A stretch of 64,000 nucleotides of DNA from Mycolicibacterium goodii (GCF_001187505.1 NZ_CP012150.1:4898001-4962000); one strand, 5' to 3'. Counted from the first letter of the stretch, positions 24,030 through 33,347 are shown. Numbers and translations: made by a program. Notes: generated by a model not told the origin, from the letters alone.

Positions 24030-25553
24030 TCAGAAGAAACCTTGCGCGCCGTCGCTGTAACTGACGAGAAGGTTCTTGGTCTGCTGATAGTGCTCCAGCA
24101 TCATCTTGTGGGTTTCGCGGCCGATCCCTGACTGCTTGTAGCCGCCGAATGCGGCATGCGCGGGGTAGGCGTGGTAGTTGTTGATCCACACCCGGCCGGA
24201 CTCGATATCGCGGCCTGCGCGGTAGGCGGTGTTGCCGTCGCGGGACCACACCCCTGCGCCGAGTCCGTATAGCGTGTCGTTCGCGATCGCGATGGCATCG
24301 TCGTAGTCGTCGAAGCGCGCAACAGAGACGACGGGGCCGAAAATTTCCTCCTGGAACGTCCGCATCGCGTTGTGTCCCTCGATGACGGTGGGAAGGATGA
24401 AGTAGCCGCCCGAGAGATCGCCATCCAGGGCCGCCGGCTCGCCACCCGTGCGGATCCGTCCGCCCTCGCGCCGACCGATGTCGATGTAGGAGAGGATCTT
24501 TTCGTATTGCTCCGAGGAAGCCTGCGCGCCGAGCATCGTGTCGGTGTCCAGCGGGTGTCCCTGCTTGATCGCCTTGGTGCGCTCCACGGCCCGGTCGAGG
24601 AACTCGTCGTAGATGCTCGCCTGGATGAGCGCGCGTGACGGACAGGTGCAGACCTCGCCTTGGTTCAGCGCGAACATGGTGAAGCCTTCAATGGCCTTGT
24701 CGTAGAAGGCATCGTCCTTGGCCGTGACGTCGTCGAAGAAGATGTTCGGGCTCTTGCCGCCGAGTTCCAAGGTGACCGGGATCAAGTTCTGCGAGGCGTA
24801 CTGCATGATCAGCCGACCGGTGGTCGTCTCGCCGGTGAACGAGATCTTCCTGATCCGGTTGCTGGACGCCAGCGGCTTACCCGCTTCCGTTCCGAATCCG
24901 CTGACGACGTTGAGGACGCCGGGCGGAAGCAGATCGGCGACGACTTCGAGGAGAACGTGGATCGAGGCCGACGTCTGTTCGGCGGGTTTGAGCACGACGG
25001 TGTTGCCCGCGGCCAGCGCAGGGGCGATCTTCCACATCGCCAGGAGGAGCGGGAAGTTCCACGGGATGATCAAGCCCACGACACCCAGCGGCTCGTGGAA
25101 GTGGTAGGCGACGGTGTCGCCATCGATCTCCGAGATACCTCCTTCTTGGGCGCGGATCGCACTGGCAAAGTACCGCAGGTGATCTGCGGCCAGCGGGATG
25201 TCCGCCGCGAGCGTTTCGCGGCAGGGTTTGCCATTATCCCAGGACTCGGCGATGGCGAGTTTCTCGCGGTTCGCGTCGATCCGATCGGCCATGCGTTGCA
25301 GAATCAACGCGCGCTCGGCCACCGAGGTCTTGCCCCACGTGCGCGCGGCGGCTTCAGCAGCGTCCAGCGCCAGGTCGACGTCGGCGGCGGTACCCCTGGC
25401 AATCTCGGTGAACGGGCGCCCTGTTATCGGTGTGAGGTTGTCGAAGTATTGCCCGTTCTTGGGCGCAACGTACTCACCGCCGATGAAGTGGTCGTAGCGG
25501 GAGGCGAAGCTGACGACGCTGTCGCGGGTGCCAGGGTCGGCGTATCGGGGCAT
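24030..25553 (-). CDS. NAD-dependent aldehyde dehydrogenase
   Basis: A 507-residue ALDH. The nucleotide-binding part has [19 protein letters not shown] and [10 protein letters not shown], the general-base Glu is in [14 protein letters not shown], and the catalytic Cys is in [13 protein letters not shown]. The GEVCTCPSR form and overall length are typical of the acetaldehyde/chloroacetaldehyde (AcoD/AldB-like) branch. It ends a minus-strand operon of lipoprotein, CocE-2, EthD, NTF2-like and ALDH genes, 78 bp after the NTF2-like gene, and probably oxidises an aldehyde released in that pathway. Confidence 0.92.
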   Translation of the reverse strand: MPRYADPGTRDSVVSFASRYDHFIGGEYVAPKNGQYFDNLTPITGRPFTEIARGTAADVDLALDAAEAAARTWGKTSVAERALILQRMADRIDANREKLAIAESWDNGKPCRETLAADIPLAADHLRYFASAIRAQEGGISEIDGDTVAYHFHEPLGVVGLIIPWNFPLLLAMWKIAPALAAGNTVVLKPAEQTSASIHVLLEVVADLLPPGVLNVVSGFGTEAGKPLASSNRIRKISFTGETTTGRLIMQYASQNLIPVTLELGGKSPNIFFDDVTAKDDAFYDKAIEGFTMFALNQGEVCTCPSRALIQASIYDEFLDRAVERTKAIKQGHPLDTDTMLGAQASSEQYEKILSYIDIGRREGGRIRTGGEPAALDGDLSGGYFILPTVIEGHNAMRTFQEEIFGPVVSVARFDDYDDAIAIANDTLYGLGAGVWSRDGNTAYRAGRDIESGRVWINNYHAYPAHAAFGGYKQSGIGRETHKMMLEHYQQTKNLLVSYSDGAQGFF

Positions 25554-25631
25554 GTTTGATCCTTCGGTGTGGACGCAGATGGTGTGTGGGGGTGAAGAGC
25601 AGGCGATTGCGGGATGGTGGGTACTGTGCGC

Positions 25632-26180
25632 CTACCGACTTCGGCCGTCGTAGTAGGACGCGGCCGTACGGAGCACCTCGTCGAGTGCCGGTCCGGATCC
25701 GTCCATGGGCAGCACGGTCCGTGTGGAGATCATCCACTGGCCGTCTTTGCGGGAGAGAGACCAACGGTTGGCGAGCACGCGGTGGATCCGGTATCCCGAT
25801 GATGCTCCGTGGTTGGGCAATTCACGCTCGGCACCCTCGGGATCGGGAGTGATCAGGGCGAGATAGGAGACAGCGGTCGCGGTGTCGCCGTGTAATTCGA
25901 CGAGCGGCAGACTCGCGAAATGGGCCAGCCCGGCGGCTATTGCGGCGTGGTGGGCGTCGTTTCCGACGAGATCGACCATGCTGGCGCGCCCGTGCGCACC
26001 CGCGAGCCCGGCGCCGCGGTCGAAGACGAAGTCCTCGGTGTAGATGGCCTCGATGAAGCTCGCTTCACCGGTGTCGGCACTGATGGGGTGGCTGGCGAGA
26101 AGATCGTAGATCGCCAGTTTGTCTTCGACGTCGCGGAGCCGTTTCTCCAGAACAGCAACGCGGTCGATCGGGTCGTTCAT
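25632..26180 (-). CDS. SnoaL/NTF2-like protein
   Basis: A 182-residue cone-fold protein of the SnoaL_4 type: an N-terminal helix (VAVLEKRLRDVEDKLAIYDL), then FIEAIYTEDFVFDRG and a C-terminal strand DGQWMISTRTVLPMDG. These folds serve as small hydrolases, isomerases or dehydratases in catabolic operons, but the catalytic residues are not evident. Its ATG overlaps the EthD stop by four bases (ATGA), showing coupled translation within the CocE-2 operon. Confidence 0.8.
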   Translation of the reverse strand: MNDPIDRVAVLEKRLRDVEDKLAIYDLLASHPISADTGEASFIEAIYTEDFVFDRGAGLAGAHGRASMVDLVGNDAHHAAIAAGLAHFASLPLVELHGDTATAVSYLALITPDPEGAERELPNHGASSGYRIHRVLANRWSLSRKDGQWMISTRTVLPMDGSGPALDEVLRTAASYYDGRSR

Positions 26181-26494
26181 CGGGTGGTTCCCTTCGGTGA
26201 GGCGTCTTGAACGAAGATGGTCGCGCCACCGGTGGCGAAGTTGGCCACGTCGGCTGCGGCGGCTTGACCTTCGGCGGATGCCGTGGCCGCCTCGAGGTCG
26301 TCAAGTGAGTCGAACACCACCTGTACCGATAGGAAGTACGGGGGAGCGGATCCGTCGAGGCTGCGAACGTGGCCGTGGTCGACTCCTCGGACCCGTGGCA
26401 TCCTCTCCACCAGGGGAAGGTGAGTTTTGATGAAGTAGTCATCGAATTCCGTTGGATGAGTTGGATTTCCATAGAGGACGACGAGTTTGGTCAT
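26177..26494 (-). CDS. EthD-family small protein
   Basis: A 105-residue dimeric alpha/beta-barrel (ferredoxin-like) protein. It begins MTKLVVLYGNPTHPTEFDDY followed by FIKTHLPLVERMP, the YF...HLPL pattern of EthD domains, and ends with ATIFVQDA. EthD is required for ethyl tert-butyl ether degradation in actinobacteria, where its biochemical role is unclear. Here it lies between the CocE-2 hydrolase and the NTF2-like gene, with 4-base ATGA overlaps on both sides. Confidence 0.85.
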   Translation of the reverse strand: MTKLVVLYGNPTHPTEFDDYFIKTHLPLVERMPRVRGVDHGHVRSLDGSAPPYFLSVQVVFDSLDDLEAATASAEGQAAAADVANFATGGATIFVQDASPKGTTR

Positions 26495-28221
26495 GGTGTG
26501 GATCCTTCTTCCGTTGCTGGTGCGGGGATGATCGGCAGTAGCAGGTGGGAGTTCGCGTCACCGCCGCTGTGGACGGTTGTCCTTCCGCCGAACGTGACGG
26601 CGGGGCGGTCATCGGGGTGAGTGTGCAACCAGGGGCCCGATCCACGGGAGGTCCACGCCTCGTTGGGATCGTCGGGTTCCTCCCGTTCGAAGTCACGGCC
26701 TCCGATCTGGAGGCCTACGCGGTATCCGGCGGGTAGCACGACGCAGGTTGGCCAGATCTCGACTTCGACGCGATACACCTGGTTCGGCTGTAGCGGCTGT
26801 AATTCGTCGTGAGTGTGGAAGGGCCGATAAGGCAGGCTGCGGTGTGGGTCCAGTTTTCGGTGTGAACAGCGGAGCCATCCCTGCGCCAGGGGAGTGTGCG
26901 GGTCGATGGTGCCCTGGAAGTCGACTTCCCGACCGTCCGGCGCGAACGCCTGGACCGTGACGAAGAGGTCTGCGTCGGTGGTGGTCGACGATACGAACAG
27001 CGTGGCCGCCAAGGGCCCGGTCAACTCGAGTTCGTCGGCCAAGGGGGCCGATACCAAGGTGACTGGTTCCCCCATTGCGTCGAAGGAGATCTCGCTCGGT
27101 TCCGTTGGCATCTCCCACTGCAACGCACGGTCGGCTGCGCTGAGGTGCAGTGGAGTCCATCGGGTTCGTGCCAGCGGCCACTCGTGTTCGGCCCGCGGGG
27201 TGACCTGTTCGGTGAACGGGCGCCTGATGTGCAGCAGTACCGGGGGTTGGCGATCCCAACCGTTGTCCTCGTCTTTGAGGAAGTGGTCGAGGAACCTCTT
27301 TTGCAGCGCCATTCCCTGGTCAAGGTAGAACCACTCCTCGTGGCGGCCAGGATGCGCTTCGAGCCATTTCTGTCCCGATGCGGCGTTGACGAACGCCTCG
27401 AAGTTGCCGCGAGGGTGCAGTCCGAAACCGGCCCAGTTGGCGGCGCTGAGAAAGGGCACGGTCACCTTGGACCAATCTGGTGAACGCTCGCGGTAGAACG
27501 GGCCGTCCAGTGGCCGGGTGAGGATGTCGGCCAAGGGGTCGCTGCGGTTCGCGGCGAGTTCGTCATCGGTCAGTACATCCGGGCCGGTGGCAAGTTCGCC
27601 GAGCCATGGATCGGTGGCACCGCGCGGGTTGCCGTGTTGAACGGACAGTACTTGGCGTGGCAGCCAAGCCTCCAAGAATCCGTTGCTCATGATGCCGCCG
27701 TGACGGGCCCAGTCCCTGTAGAAGTCCGCGGCTCCCTCCCAGGGAATCATCGCGGCCAGGTGTGGAGGCTGCAGAGACGCGACGAGCCACTGGTTGATGG
27801 CGTAGTAGGAGATGCCATTCAGCCCTACCCGCCCGTTGCTCCACGGCTGGGTTCCGGCCCACTCGATCGCGTCGTAGTAGTCGCGAATCTCTCGGGGCGA
27901 CAACATATCGAGCCGTCCCGGCGAACGCCCCGAACCGCGGGAATCGACCCGCACGACGGCGTACCCCCACGGCACCCAGGTCTCCGGATCCACGGTCTCC
28001 CACGTCATGTAACTGCGGGTCGAACCCGGCAGCACGTTCGGATGAGTGGTGATCAGCCAGTTCCATTGCGGCAGATAGCCGTCCCGATACTCGACCCCTT
28101 TGCCGTAGGGGCCCAACGTCATGACGACGGGGACCGGGTCGCTGGTGACGGGCCGGAATACGTCGGCCTTCAGCATCGTGCCGTCGTCGCACGGTACATC
28201 GACGTCGCGGTCGATGATCAT
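26491..28221 (-). CDS. CocE/NonD-type serine hydrolase (copy 2)
   Basis: A 576-residue paralogue of copy 1 at 19420-21150, with the same blocks in order: DGTMLKADVFRP, LGPYGKGVEYRDGYLPQW, RVDSRGSGRSPGRLDMLSPR, nucleophile GLNGISYYAINQW (Ser138), FLDHFLKDEDNGWDRQPPV, and a jelly-roll beginning ELTGPLAATLFVSSTTTDAD. No signal peptide. It is followed by EthD (ATGA overlap) and preceded 41 bp upstream by the lipoprotein gene. Family members hydrolyse esters and amides; the duplicated operons suggest that the two copies handle related or successive substrates. Confidence 0.88.
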   Translation of the reverse strand: MIIDRDVDVPCDDGTMLKADVFRPVTSDPVPVVMTLGPYGKGVEYRDGYLPQWNWLITTHPNVLPGSTRSYMTWETVDPETWVPWGYAVVRVDSRGSGRSPGRLDMLSPREIRDYYDAIEWAGTQPWSNGRVGLNGISYYAINQWLVASLQPPHLAAMIPWEGAADFYRDWARHGGIMSNGFLEAWLPRQVLSVQHGNPRGATDPWLGELATGPDVLTDDELAANRSDPLADILTRPLDGPFYRERSPDWSKVTVPFLSAANWAGFGLHPRGNFEAFVNAASGQKWLEAHPGRHEEWFYLDQGMALQKRFLDHFLKDEDNGWDRQPPVLLHIRRPFTEQVTPRAEHEWPLARTRWTPLHLSAADRALQWEMPTEPSEISFDAMGEPVTLVSAPLADELELTGPLAATLFVSSTTTDADLFVTVQAFAPDGREVDFQGTIDPHTPLAQGWLRCSHRKLDPHRSLPYRPFHTHDELQPLQPNQVYRVEVEIWPTCVVLPAGYRVGLQIGGRDFEREEPDDPNEAWTSRGSGPWLHTHPDDRPAVTFGGRTTVHSGGDANSHLLLPIIPAPATEEGSTP

Positions 28222-28262
28222 GGTCGCTCCTTGGTTAATCGTCTCGTGGGGGGGTGGCTCGA

Positions 28263-28838
28263 TCAGGCGAAGAGGCCGGCCATCTTCGCGGTGTCGTAAT
28301 AGCCGATGACTTCGACGATCTGGTCTCCGGCGACGCGCATGACCCAGCAGTACTGCATGCTGGCGTCGGCGCCATTGGTGCCCTTGACTCCCTTGGTGTG
28401 GAAGCGCACCGCCGCCCAGTCGCCGTCGACGATCATCTGATCAAGCTGGGGGCGCATGGGAGTCGCGAGGTGATCATGGAGTCGGCTCAACACCTTCTCG
28501 CGGTACTCGGTCTTGCCGTGGTACTGCCCGGCCACCGGTGAGGTGCCGGTCGCGGTGAAGGTGACGTCATCGGACAATCGGTTGAGGAACGTCTCGCCGA
28601 ACCCGGACTGCGAGGCCGTGGAGAACACGTCCTGCAAGACGGCCCGGGTGTGCGCGCCGGGCGTCTCCGGCGGCGTCTCGCTTGCGCATCCCGAGAGGGC
28701 GAGAGCGCCCGCTGCCAGCGCTGCGATAGCCAGCGGCACGCTGCCGGTGGCTGCGCGAACCAGCCCGGCGGTGATCCGCCGAACTGGCCGGATCGATGGG
28801 ATGGTCGTTGAAAATCCATGTAGGCCCGGCACTCTCAT
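28263..28838 (-). CDS. SnoaL/NTF2-like lipoprotein
   Basis: A 191-residue protein: a positively charged N-terminal region, a hydrophobic stretch (VPLAIAALAAGALA) and lipobox LSGC with the lipidated Cys around residue 50, then a SnoaL-like domain (FLNRLSDDVTFTATGTSPVA, QYHGKTEYREKV, VRFHTKGVKGTNG, CWVMRVAGDQIVEVIGYYD). The N-region before the hydrophobic core is longer than usual for a lipoprotein. ATG 28838 is preferred because AGGAG lies upstream. First gene of the CocE-2 operon; it may present or bind the substrate at the cell envelope. Confidence 0.75.
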   Translation of the reverse strand: MRVPGLHGFSTTIPSIRPVRRITAGLVRAATGSVPLAIAALAAGALALSGCASETPPETPGAHTRAVLQDVFSTASQSGFGETFLNRLSDDVTFTATGTSPVAGQYHGKTEYREKVLSRLHDHLATPMRPQLDQMIVDGDWAAVRFHTKGVKGTNGADASMQYCWVMRVAGDQIVEVIGYYDTAKMAGLFA

Positions 28839-28862
28839 CGCTACTCCTGGGTTGGAAATTTG

Positions 28863-28918
28863 CAACTGACGAGTTGGAGTGTGGCACACATCTCATCAAA
28901 ACTGCAACTGCTCAGTTG
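28863..28918. promoter_or_regulatory. Two operator boxes between CocE-2 operon and tetR
   Basis: CAACTGACGAGTTG (28863-28876) and CAACTGCTCAGTTG (28905-28918) are two copies of one palindromic box (CAACT...AGTTG), 42 bp apart from start to start, about four helical turns. They occupy the 100-bp divergent region between the lipoprotein gene and tetR, and fit a TetR double operator controlling both directions. Confidence 0.65.
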
Positions 28919-28938
28919 GAAATGCTAAGATTTCGCCC

Positions 28939-29601
28939 ATGGCCTGGGATACCGCGCGCACGAAGCAGCGTCTTCTGGACGCGGCGGTGTTCGAGTACAG
29001 CGAGCATGGTCCACTCGGGGCGCGCGTCGACCGCGTCGCCGAGCGGGCGGGAGTGAACAAGCAGCGCATCTATCAGTACTTCGGCAGCAAGCAACTGCTT
29101 TTCAGCGCGGTACTCGAGCAGGAGATGACGAAGCTCGCCGCTGCCGTCCCACTGACCGTAGAACAGGCCCGCGATCTGGGCGCGTTCGCAGCGCAGGTCT
29201 ACGACTATCACCGCAACTACCCGCACTACTTGCGGCTGCTCCTATGGGAGGGTCTGGACCCCGATCCCCTGCAGTCGGGCAAGGCGACGGTCGCCGCCGC
29301 CCAGGAGCGTTCGCAGCACTACGCCGACAACGTCCGGGCAGTGGCCCAGGCCCAAGAGGATGGTTACCTGCGCACCGACGTCGCACCAGCGCATCTGCTC
29401 TACGTCGCCCGGGCACTGGCCGCGTGGTGGCTGGCCGTGCCCTCGGCGATCGCCCTCATGCTGGGAGACCTGAGGGTCGACGACGCCGAAGAACGCCGAC
29501 GGGTGCTGATCAAGCTCGTCAACACCGCTACGGCCAACCCCTCACGAGACCACTTCGACGGGGCGGTGACGGCGACGTCCGGACGTCGTTCGCCTGGATG
29601 A
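28939..29601 (+). CDS. TetR-family regulator (CocE-2 module)
   Basis: A 220-residue TetR protein with the DNA-binding helix pair in TKQRLLDAAVFEYSEHGPLG and GVNKQRIYQYFGSKQLLFSA. The C-terminal ligand domain is Trp- and Tyr-rich (YDYHRNYPHYLRLLLWEGL), consistent with a hydrophobic effector. ATG 28939 lies 20 bp after the second operator box. It is divergent from the CocE-2 operon and is convergent with the next tetR gene. Almost certainly a local repressor. Confidence 0.88.
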   Translation: MAWDTARTKQRLLDAAVFEYSEHGPLGARVDRVAERAGVNKQRIYQYFGSKQLLFSAVLEQEMTKLAAAVPLTVEQARDLGAFAAQVYDYHRNYPHYLRLLLWEGLDPDPLQSGKATVAAAQERSQHYADNVRAVAQAQEDGYLRTDVAPAHLLYVARALAAWWLAVPSAIALMLGDLRVDDAEERRRVLIKLVNTATANPSRDHFDGAVTATSGRRSPG

Positions 29602-29666
29602 GCGCGTCGAATCGGGCACCCTGGCGGCCAAACCCTCACCCGCACAGGGCTGTTCGCGCGACGGCG

Positions 29667-30326
29667 TCAGGCCTGCCCGTCGCTGCGTCGGTGACCGGGT
29701 CGGTGGGTCTCGCGGTCGCACCGCAGAGATGCCACGACCAGGTCACCGATTTCGGAAGCCAGGCGGTCGACGTGCCGTTCATCGGCGTGGGGGTACCACT
29801 CGTGCACCATGTTCAGCATCCCCAGCAGTGACCCCGATGCGAGTCGGATGTCGATGTCGGGGCAGATCGCACCGTCCTGTTGAGCTTCGCTGAGCACCGC
29901 AGTGAACCGCTTGGCGTAGCTGTCGCGCTCCGCGGCGATCTCTTTGCCCCGATCTTTCGACAGTGACCGGAAGTCCCGAAAGAAGATGGTGGCCTGGTCG
30001 CGGTTGGCCAGGACGTAGCGAACGTGCGCCTCGGCGATACGGCGCACCTTGACCAGAGGGTCGAGGTCGAGCGCGCTCAGCTCGACGATGTCGGCCTGGC
30101 TGGAGGAGAGCATTCCTTGCAGGACGGCGTAGAGAAGGTCTTCCTTGCCTGAGATGTAATAGAACAGACTGCCTTTGAGGAGACCCACCGCGTCGGCGAT
30201 GTCTTGCAGGCTGGTCGCGTCGTAACCTTTTTCCAGGAACAGCCGCGTGGCGGCGCTGAGTATCTCGGCGCGTCGGATGCTCGCCCGGGTTGACTTCTGC
30301 GACCCGGCCTGGCGACTCGCCGCCAT
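29667..30326 (-). CDS. TetR-family regulator of the 30-40 kb regulon
   Basis: A 219-residue TetR protein: RAEILSAATRLFLEKGYDAT and SLQDIADAVGLLKGSLFYYI form the DNA-binding domain, and the C-terminal domain resembles the TetR_C group found with CoA-ester-responsive regulators such as KstR2 (HVRYVLANRDQATIFFRDFR). AGGAGG precedes ATG 30326. Its own promoter region carries one copy of a box (30384-30401) that recurs before the divergent ligase gene, between the thiolase operon and the E1 gene, and before an SDR. It is therefore the best candidate for the regulon's repressor. An acyl-CoA ligand is inference. Confidence 0.88.
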   Translation of the reverse strand: MAASRQAGSQKSTRASIRRAEILSAATRLFLEKGYDATSLQDIADAVGLLKGSLFYYISGKEDLLYAVLQGMLSSSQADIVELSALDLDPLVKVRRIAEAHVRYVLANRDQATIFFRDFRSLSKDRGKEIAAERDSYAKRFTAVLSEAQQDGAICPDIDIRLASGSLLGMLNMVHEWYPHADERHVDRLASEIGDLVVASLRCDRETHRPGHRRSDGQA

Positions 30327-30383
30327 ACGTTGCCTCCTCGGTGAAATGGGCTCGACGCTGCTGGTTCTACACAGTACAACTCT

Positions 30384-30401
30384 CAACCAAACGATTGGCA
30401 G
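30384..30401. promoter_or_regulatory. Regulon operator copy 1 (tetR side)
   Basis: Plus strand CAACCAAACGATTGGCAG; its complement matches the window consensus CTACCAATCGTTTGGTAG at 16 of 18 positions. It lies 58 bp upstream of the tetR start, consistent with autoregulation. Confidence 0.6.
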
Positions 30402-30459
30402 ACTGAGCTGTCGGACTGCCGTAGGTTCGCGCGTGCGGGAACCGCCGACCGGCGGGCGC

Positions 30460-30488
30460 TTGTCATCCGTAGTGACGTGCGCTACATT
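30460..30488 (+). promoter_or_regulatory. Sigma-70-type promoter for the CoA-ligase gene
   Basis: TTGTCA (30460-30465) and TACATT (30483-30488) with a 17-bp spacer. The -10 box ends two bases before operator copy 2, so a repressor bound there would cover the transcription start. Confidence 0.5.
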
Positions 30489-30490
30489 TT

Positions 30491-30508
30491 CTACCGATCG
30501 TTTGGTAG
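30491..30508. promoter_or_regulatory. Regulon operator copy 2 (ligase side)
   Basis: CTACCGATCGTTTGGTAG, 17 of 18 positions matching the consensus; inverted arms CTACC and GGTAG. It lies between the probable -10 box and the ligase start, the classic repressor position. Confidence 0.7.
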
Positions 30509-30524
30509 ACGTTTAGGAGCATCC

Positions 30525-31949
30525 GTGGGCGACGAAGTTCCCTACTACTGGAAGGCGCTCGACTGGAACGCCTTGATGACGGACTACCCACCGCCACCGT
30601 TATTCGAACGAACCGTGGCCACCCGCAGCGACGCCGAATGGCGAGAACTGCAGGAAACGCGGGTCCTCGCGCGGATTCGGGACGCCTGGAATGTGCCGTT
30701 CTACCGCAGGCGGTGGTCGGCGGCCGGTCTGGATGAAGGATCCATCCGGTCCCTCGACGATCTTCGGCACGTCCCCACCTTCAACAGTGACGACCTCAAG
30801 GCCGCGATCGACGCGGCACCGCCGTTCGGCGATCATCATCCGTTCGGTCGGGAGTCCCTGGTGGACCACTTGCCGCTCAAGCTGCAGACCAGCGGAGGAA
30901 CGACCGGCCTACCCAGAACCACCATGTTCGACGCCACCGCGTGGGAGGTCCAGGGAATCCAAGCCGCGCGCGGTCTGTGGGCGATGGGTGCTCGGCCGGG
31001 TGACGTGATCCAGATACCGTTCACCACCTCGCTGGCGAACGCCGCGTGGTGCTACTACCTCGGCGTCCACCACTGGCTCGGCGGCATCCCGGTGACCACC
31101 GGGTCCGGCGTGGTGACGCCATCGGAACGCCAACTCGAACTGGCGGCCGCCTACGGGACCAACGGCTGGATGGGCCATGGTGAATATCTAGGGCGGCTCG
31201 TCGAGGTGGCGGAGTCGATGAACCTCGACTTGCACTCGTTGCCCACGAAGTATCTCCAGGCGCTGCTCGGCAACGACAGCAACGGCGAATTGCGGAGGTC
31301 TCTCGAAGATGCTTGGGGAGCACCGGTTTACGACACTTATGGCACCCACGAGATCGGGCTCATCGCTTTCGAATGCCGACTGCAGGCCGGCCGCCACGTC
31401 AGCGAGGACACCGTCTTCTTGGAGACGGTGGACATCGACGACCCGTCGCGTGAGGTACCTCAGGGCCAGGTGGGCAACCTCGTCGCCACGTCCCTGCATC
31501 GGGGGGTCCCGCCGATGATCCGATTCAACACCCAAGACGCCCTGTCGATCTCGCACCGCGAACTCTGCGAATGTGGACTGCGGACCACCCGGTTGTCGGG
31601 CATGCAGGGACGCAGCGACGAGATGGTGAAACTGCGCGGGCAGAGCGTCTTTCCGATGGCCTGCCAGGACCCGGTGCGCGCAGATACGCGGACCAACGGC
31701 CAATTCCTTTGTGTTCTGACCACGGATGGCGCGGGAGTCAGCAAGAAGACCGAGATGACGGTGCGGGTCGAGCGGCGCAGACCTGACATCGACGCGGACG
31801 CTCTGCAGCAGGATCTGGCCAGGGCACTCAAGGGCGTTCTCAATGTCCGGGTCGGAGTCGAGATCGTGGACGTCGGGGAGCTCACCGAGTACACCCGGCT
31901 CGGGGGAGAGGGGAAGGTCCGACGGTTGTTGGACCTTCGGGACAGTTAG
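30525..31949 (+). CDS. Phenylacetate-CoA-ligase-type AMP-dependent ligase
   Basis: A 474-residue adenylate-forming enzyme of the PaaK branch, expected to activate a carboxylic acid as its CoA thioester. The ATP loop reads LQTSGGTTGLPRTTMF, the A5-type motif is VYDTYGTHEIGLIAFEC, and GLRTTRLSGMQGRSDEMVKLRG is the hinge region before the C-terminal lid domain. GTG 30525 follows TAGGAGC, downstream of operator copy 2. The MFS transporter follows 87 bp later in the same direction. This is the probable entry step of the pathway; whether the acid is aromatic is unknown. Confidence 0.85.
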   Translation: MGDEVPYYWKALDWNALMTDYPPPPLFERTVATRSDAEWRELQETRVLARIRDAWNVPFYRRRWSAAGLDEGSIRSLDDLRHVPTFNSDDLKAAIDAAPPFGDHHPFGRESLVDHLPLKLQTSGGTTGLPRTTMFDATAWEVQGIQAARGLWAMGARPGDVIQIPFTTSLANAAWCYYLGVHHWLGGIPVTTGSGVVTPSERQLELAAAYGTNGWMGHGEYLGRLVEVAESMNLDLHSLPTKYLQALLGNDSNGELRRSLEDAWGAPVYDTYGTHEIGLIAFECRLQAGRHVSEDTVFLETVDIDDPSREVPQGQVGNLVATSLHRGVPPMIRFNTQDALSISHRELCECGLRTTRLSGMQGRSDEMVKLRGQSVFPMACQDPVRADTRTNGQFLCVLTTDGAGVSKKTEMTVRVERRRPDIDADALQQDLARALKGVLNVRVGVEIVDVGELTEYTRLGGEGKVRRLLDLRDS

Positions 31950-32036
31950 CGGTGTCGCGATGGCGCACCGCAAGCGACGCGCACAAGTCAACACCATCAA
32001 CACGATTCACCCCACCATCACGAAAGGCGAGCCTTC

Positions 32037-33347
32037 ATGGTCACTCAGACAGGTACCGAGGCCCGGGTCTCGCCGCGCAAGGTCGCGGTCGCGAGCTTCA
32101 TCGGGACCGCCATCGAGTTCTTCGATTTCGGCATCTACAGCATCGCCGCGGCTTTGGTCTTCAATGAGCTCTTCTTTCCCGACCTGAGCCCGCTCATCGG
32201 AACTCTCGCCGCCTTCGCGACCTTCGGCGTGGCCTTCGTGATACGTCCGGTCGGCGCCGCGATATTCGGGCATTTCGGTGATCGGATCGGTCGGAAACGA
32301 ATGTTGGCGGTGACGCTCATTCTCATGGGTGTCAGCACCACCATGGTGGGATTGCTGCCCACCTATGCGCAGATCGGCATGTGGGCGCCGATCTTGTTGG
32401 TGCTGTCGAGAATGCTGCAGGGCATCGCGGTGAGCGGCGAGTGGAGCGGCGCGGTGTTGATGGCGATGGAGCATGCCCCCGCCGACGAGCGGGCGTACTA
32501 CGCCAGTTCGCCGCAACGCGGGGTCCCGCTGGGCTGGCTGTTGTCAACGGGGTCTTTCGCACTGGTGGCAGTGCTGCCCGCGGACGCCATGATGAGCTGG
32601 GGATGGCGGGTACCGTTCTTGGCCAGCGGTGTGCTGGTCATCGTCGGTCTGTACATCAGACTTCAGTTGCCGGAATCGCCTGTCTTCAAGGAGATCAAGG
32701 AGCAGCAGGGGTTGGAGCGTTACCCCAGTATCGAGGTGTTCCGGCGCGCCAAGAAGCGAGTTTTGATTGCGGTCTTCGCAACGTCGGTCAGCAGCGTCTG
32801 CTTCTACATGGCGGTGGTCTTCGCGCTGAACTACACCGTCGAACAAGCCGGCGTGTCTCGCACCACCGTCCTGTGGGCCGTGGCGTTCTCCCTGGGCCTG
32901 CTCATCTTCACCATCCCGGTATTCGCGCGACTCGCCGATCGGCGCGGCCGCAGGCCCGTCATCCTGACCGGGGCAATTCTGATGGCACTGTACGCTTTTC
33001 CGTTCTTCTGGCTGCTCAACACCGGCAACACGGTGGCGATCACCGTCGCGATGGTCCTGGCCATCTCGATCATCTACGCGATGACCGGGGCGCCGATGGC
33101 GATCTTTCTGCCCGAGTTGTTCGAGACCCGAATGCGTTTCAGTGGTTCGGCCATCGGATACCACGTGGGAGCCATGATCAACGCAGGCCCGGTGCCGTTC
33201 GTCGCTGCGGCGCTGTTCGCCTGGACGGGTGGATCCTGGGTGCTCTCGCTGTATCTGATTCTCGCCGCGGCACTCACCTTCGCAGCGGTGTCTGCAGCCA
33301 AGGAGACCTATCAGGACAACATCGAGGAGATCGGCCGCCAGCTGTAA
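32037..33347 (+). CDS. MFS transporter, metabolite:H+ symporter (MHS) type
   Basis: A 436-residue, 12-helix permease. The MHS signature is clear: GTAIEFFDFGIYSIAAALVF in helix 1, then FGHFGDRIGRKRML in the loop 2-3 motif and PESPVFKEIKE in the central loop. MHS members import carboxylates such as shikimate, alpha-ketoglutarate or aromatic acids. It is downstream of the CoA ligase, so uptake followed by CoA activation of a carboxylic acid is the simplest reading. Confidence 0.88.
   Translation: MVTQTGTEARVSPRKVAVASFIGTAIEFFDFGIYSIAAALVFNELFFPDLSPLIGTLAAFATFGVAFVIRPVGAAIFGHFGDRIGRKRMLAVTLILMGVSTTMVGLLPTYAQIGMWAPILLVLSRMLQGIAVSGEWSGAVLMAMEHAPADERAYYASSPQRGVPLGWLLSTGSFALVAVLPADAMMSWGWRVPFLASGVLVIVGLYIRLQLPESPVFKEIKEQQGLERYPSIEVFRRAKKRVLIAVFATSVSSVCFYMAVVFALNYTVEQAGVSRTTVLWAVAFSLGLLIFTIPVFARLADRRGRRPVILTGAILMALYAFPFFWLLNTGNTVAITVAMVLAISIIYAMTGAPMAIFLPELFETRMRFSGSAIGYHVGAMINAGPVPFVAAALFAWTGGSWVLSLYLILAAALTFAAVSAAKETYQDNIEEIGRQL

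Noticed and set aside
29569..29586. Palindrome around GACGTCCGGACGTC
   Set aside because: It lies inside the C-terminal coding part of a TetR gene, has no T-tract, and fits coding constraints of GC-rich DNA.
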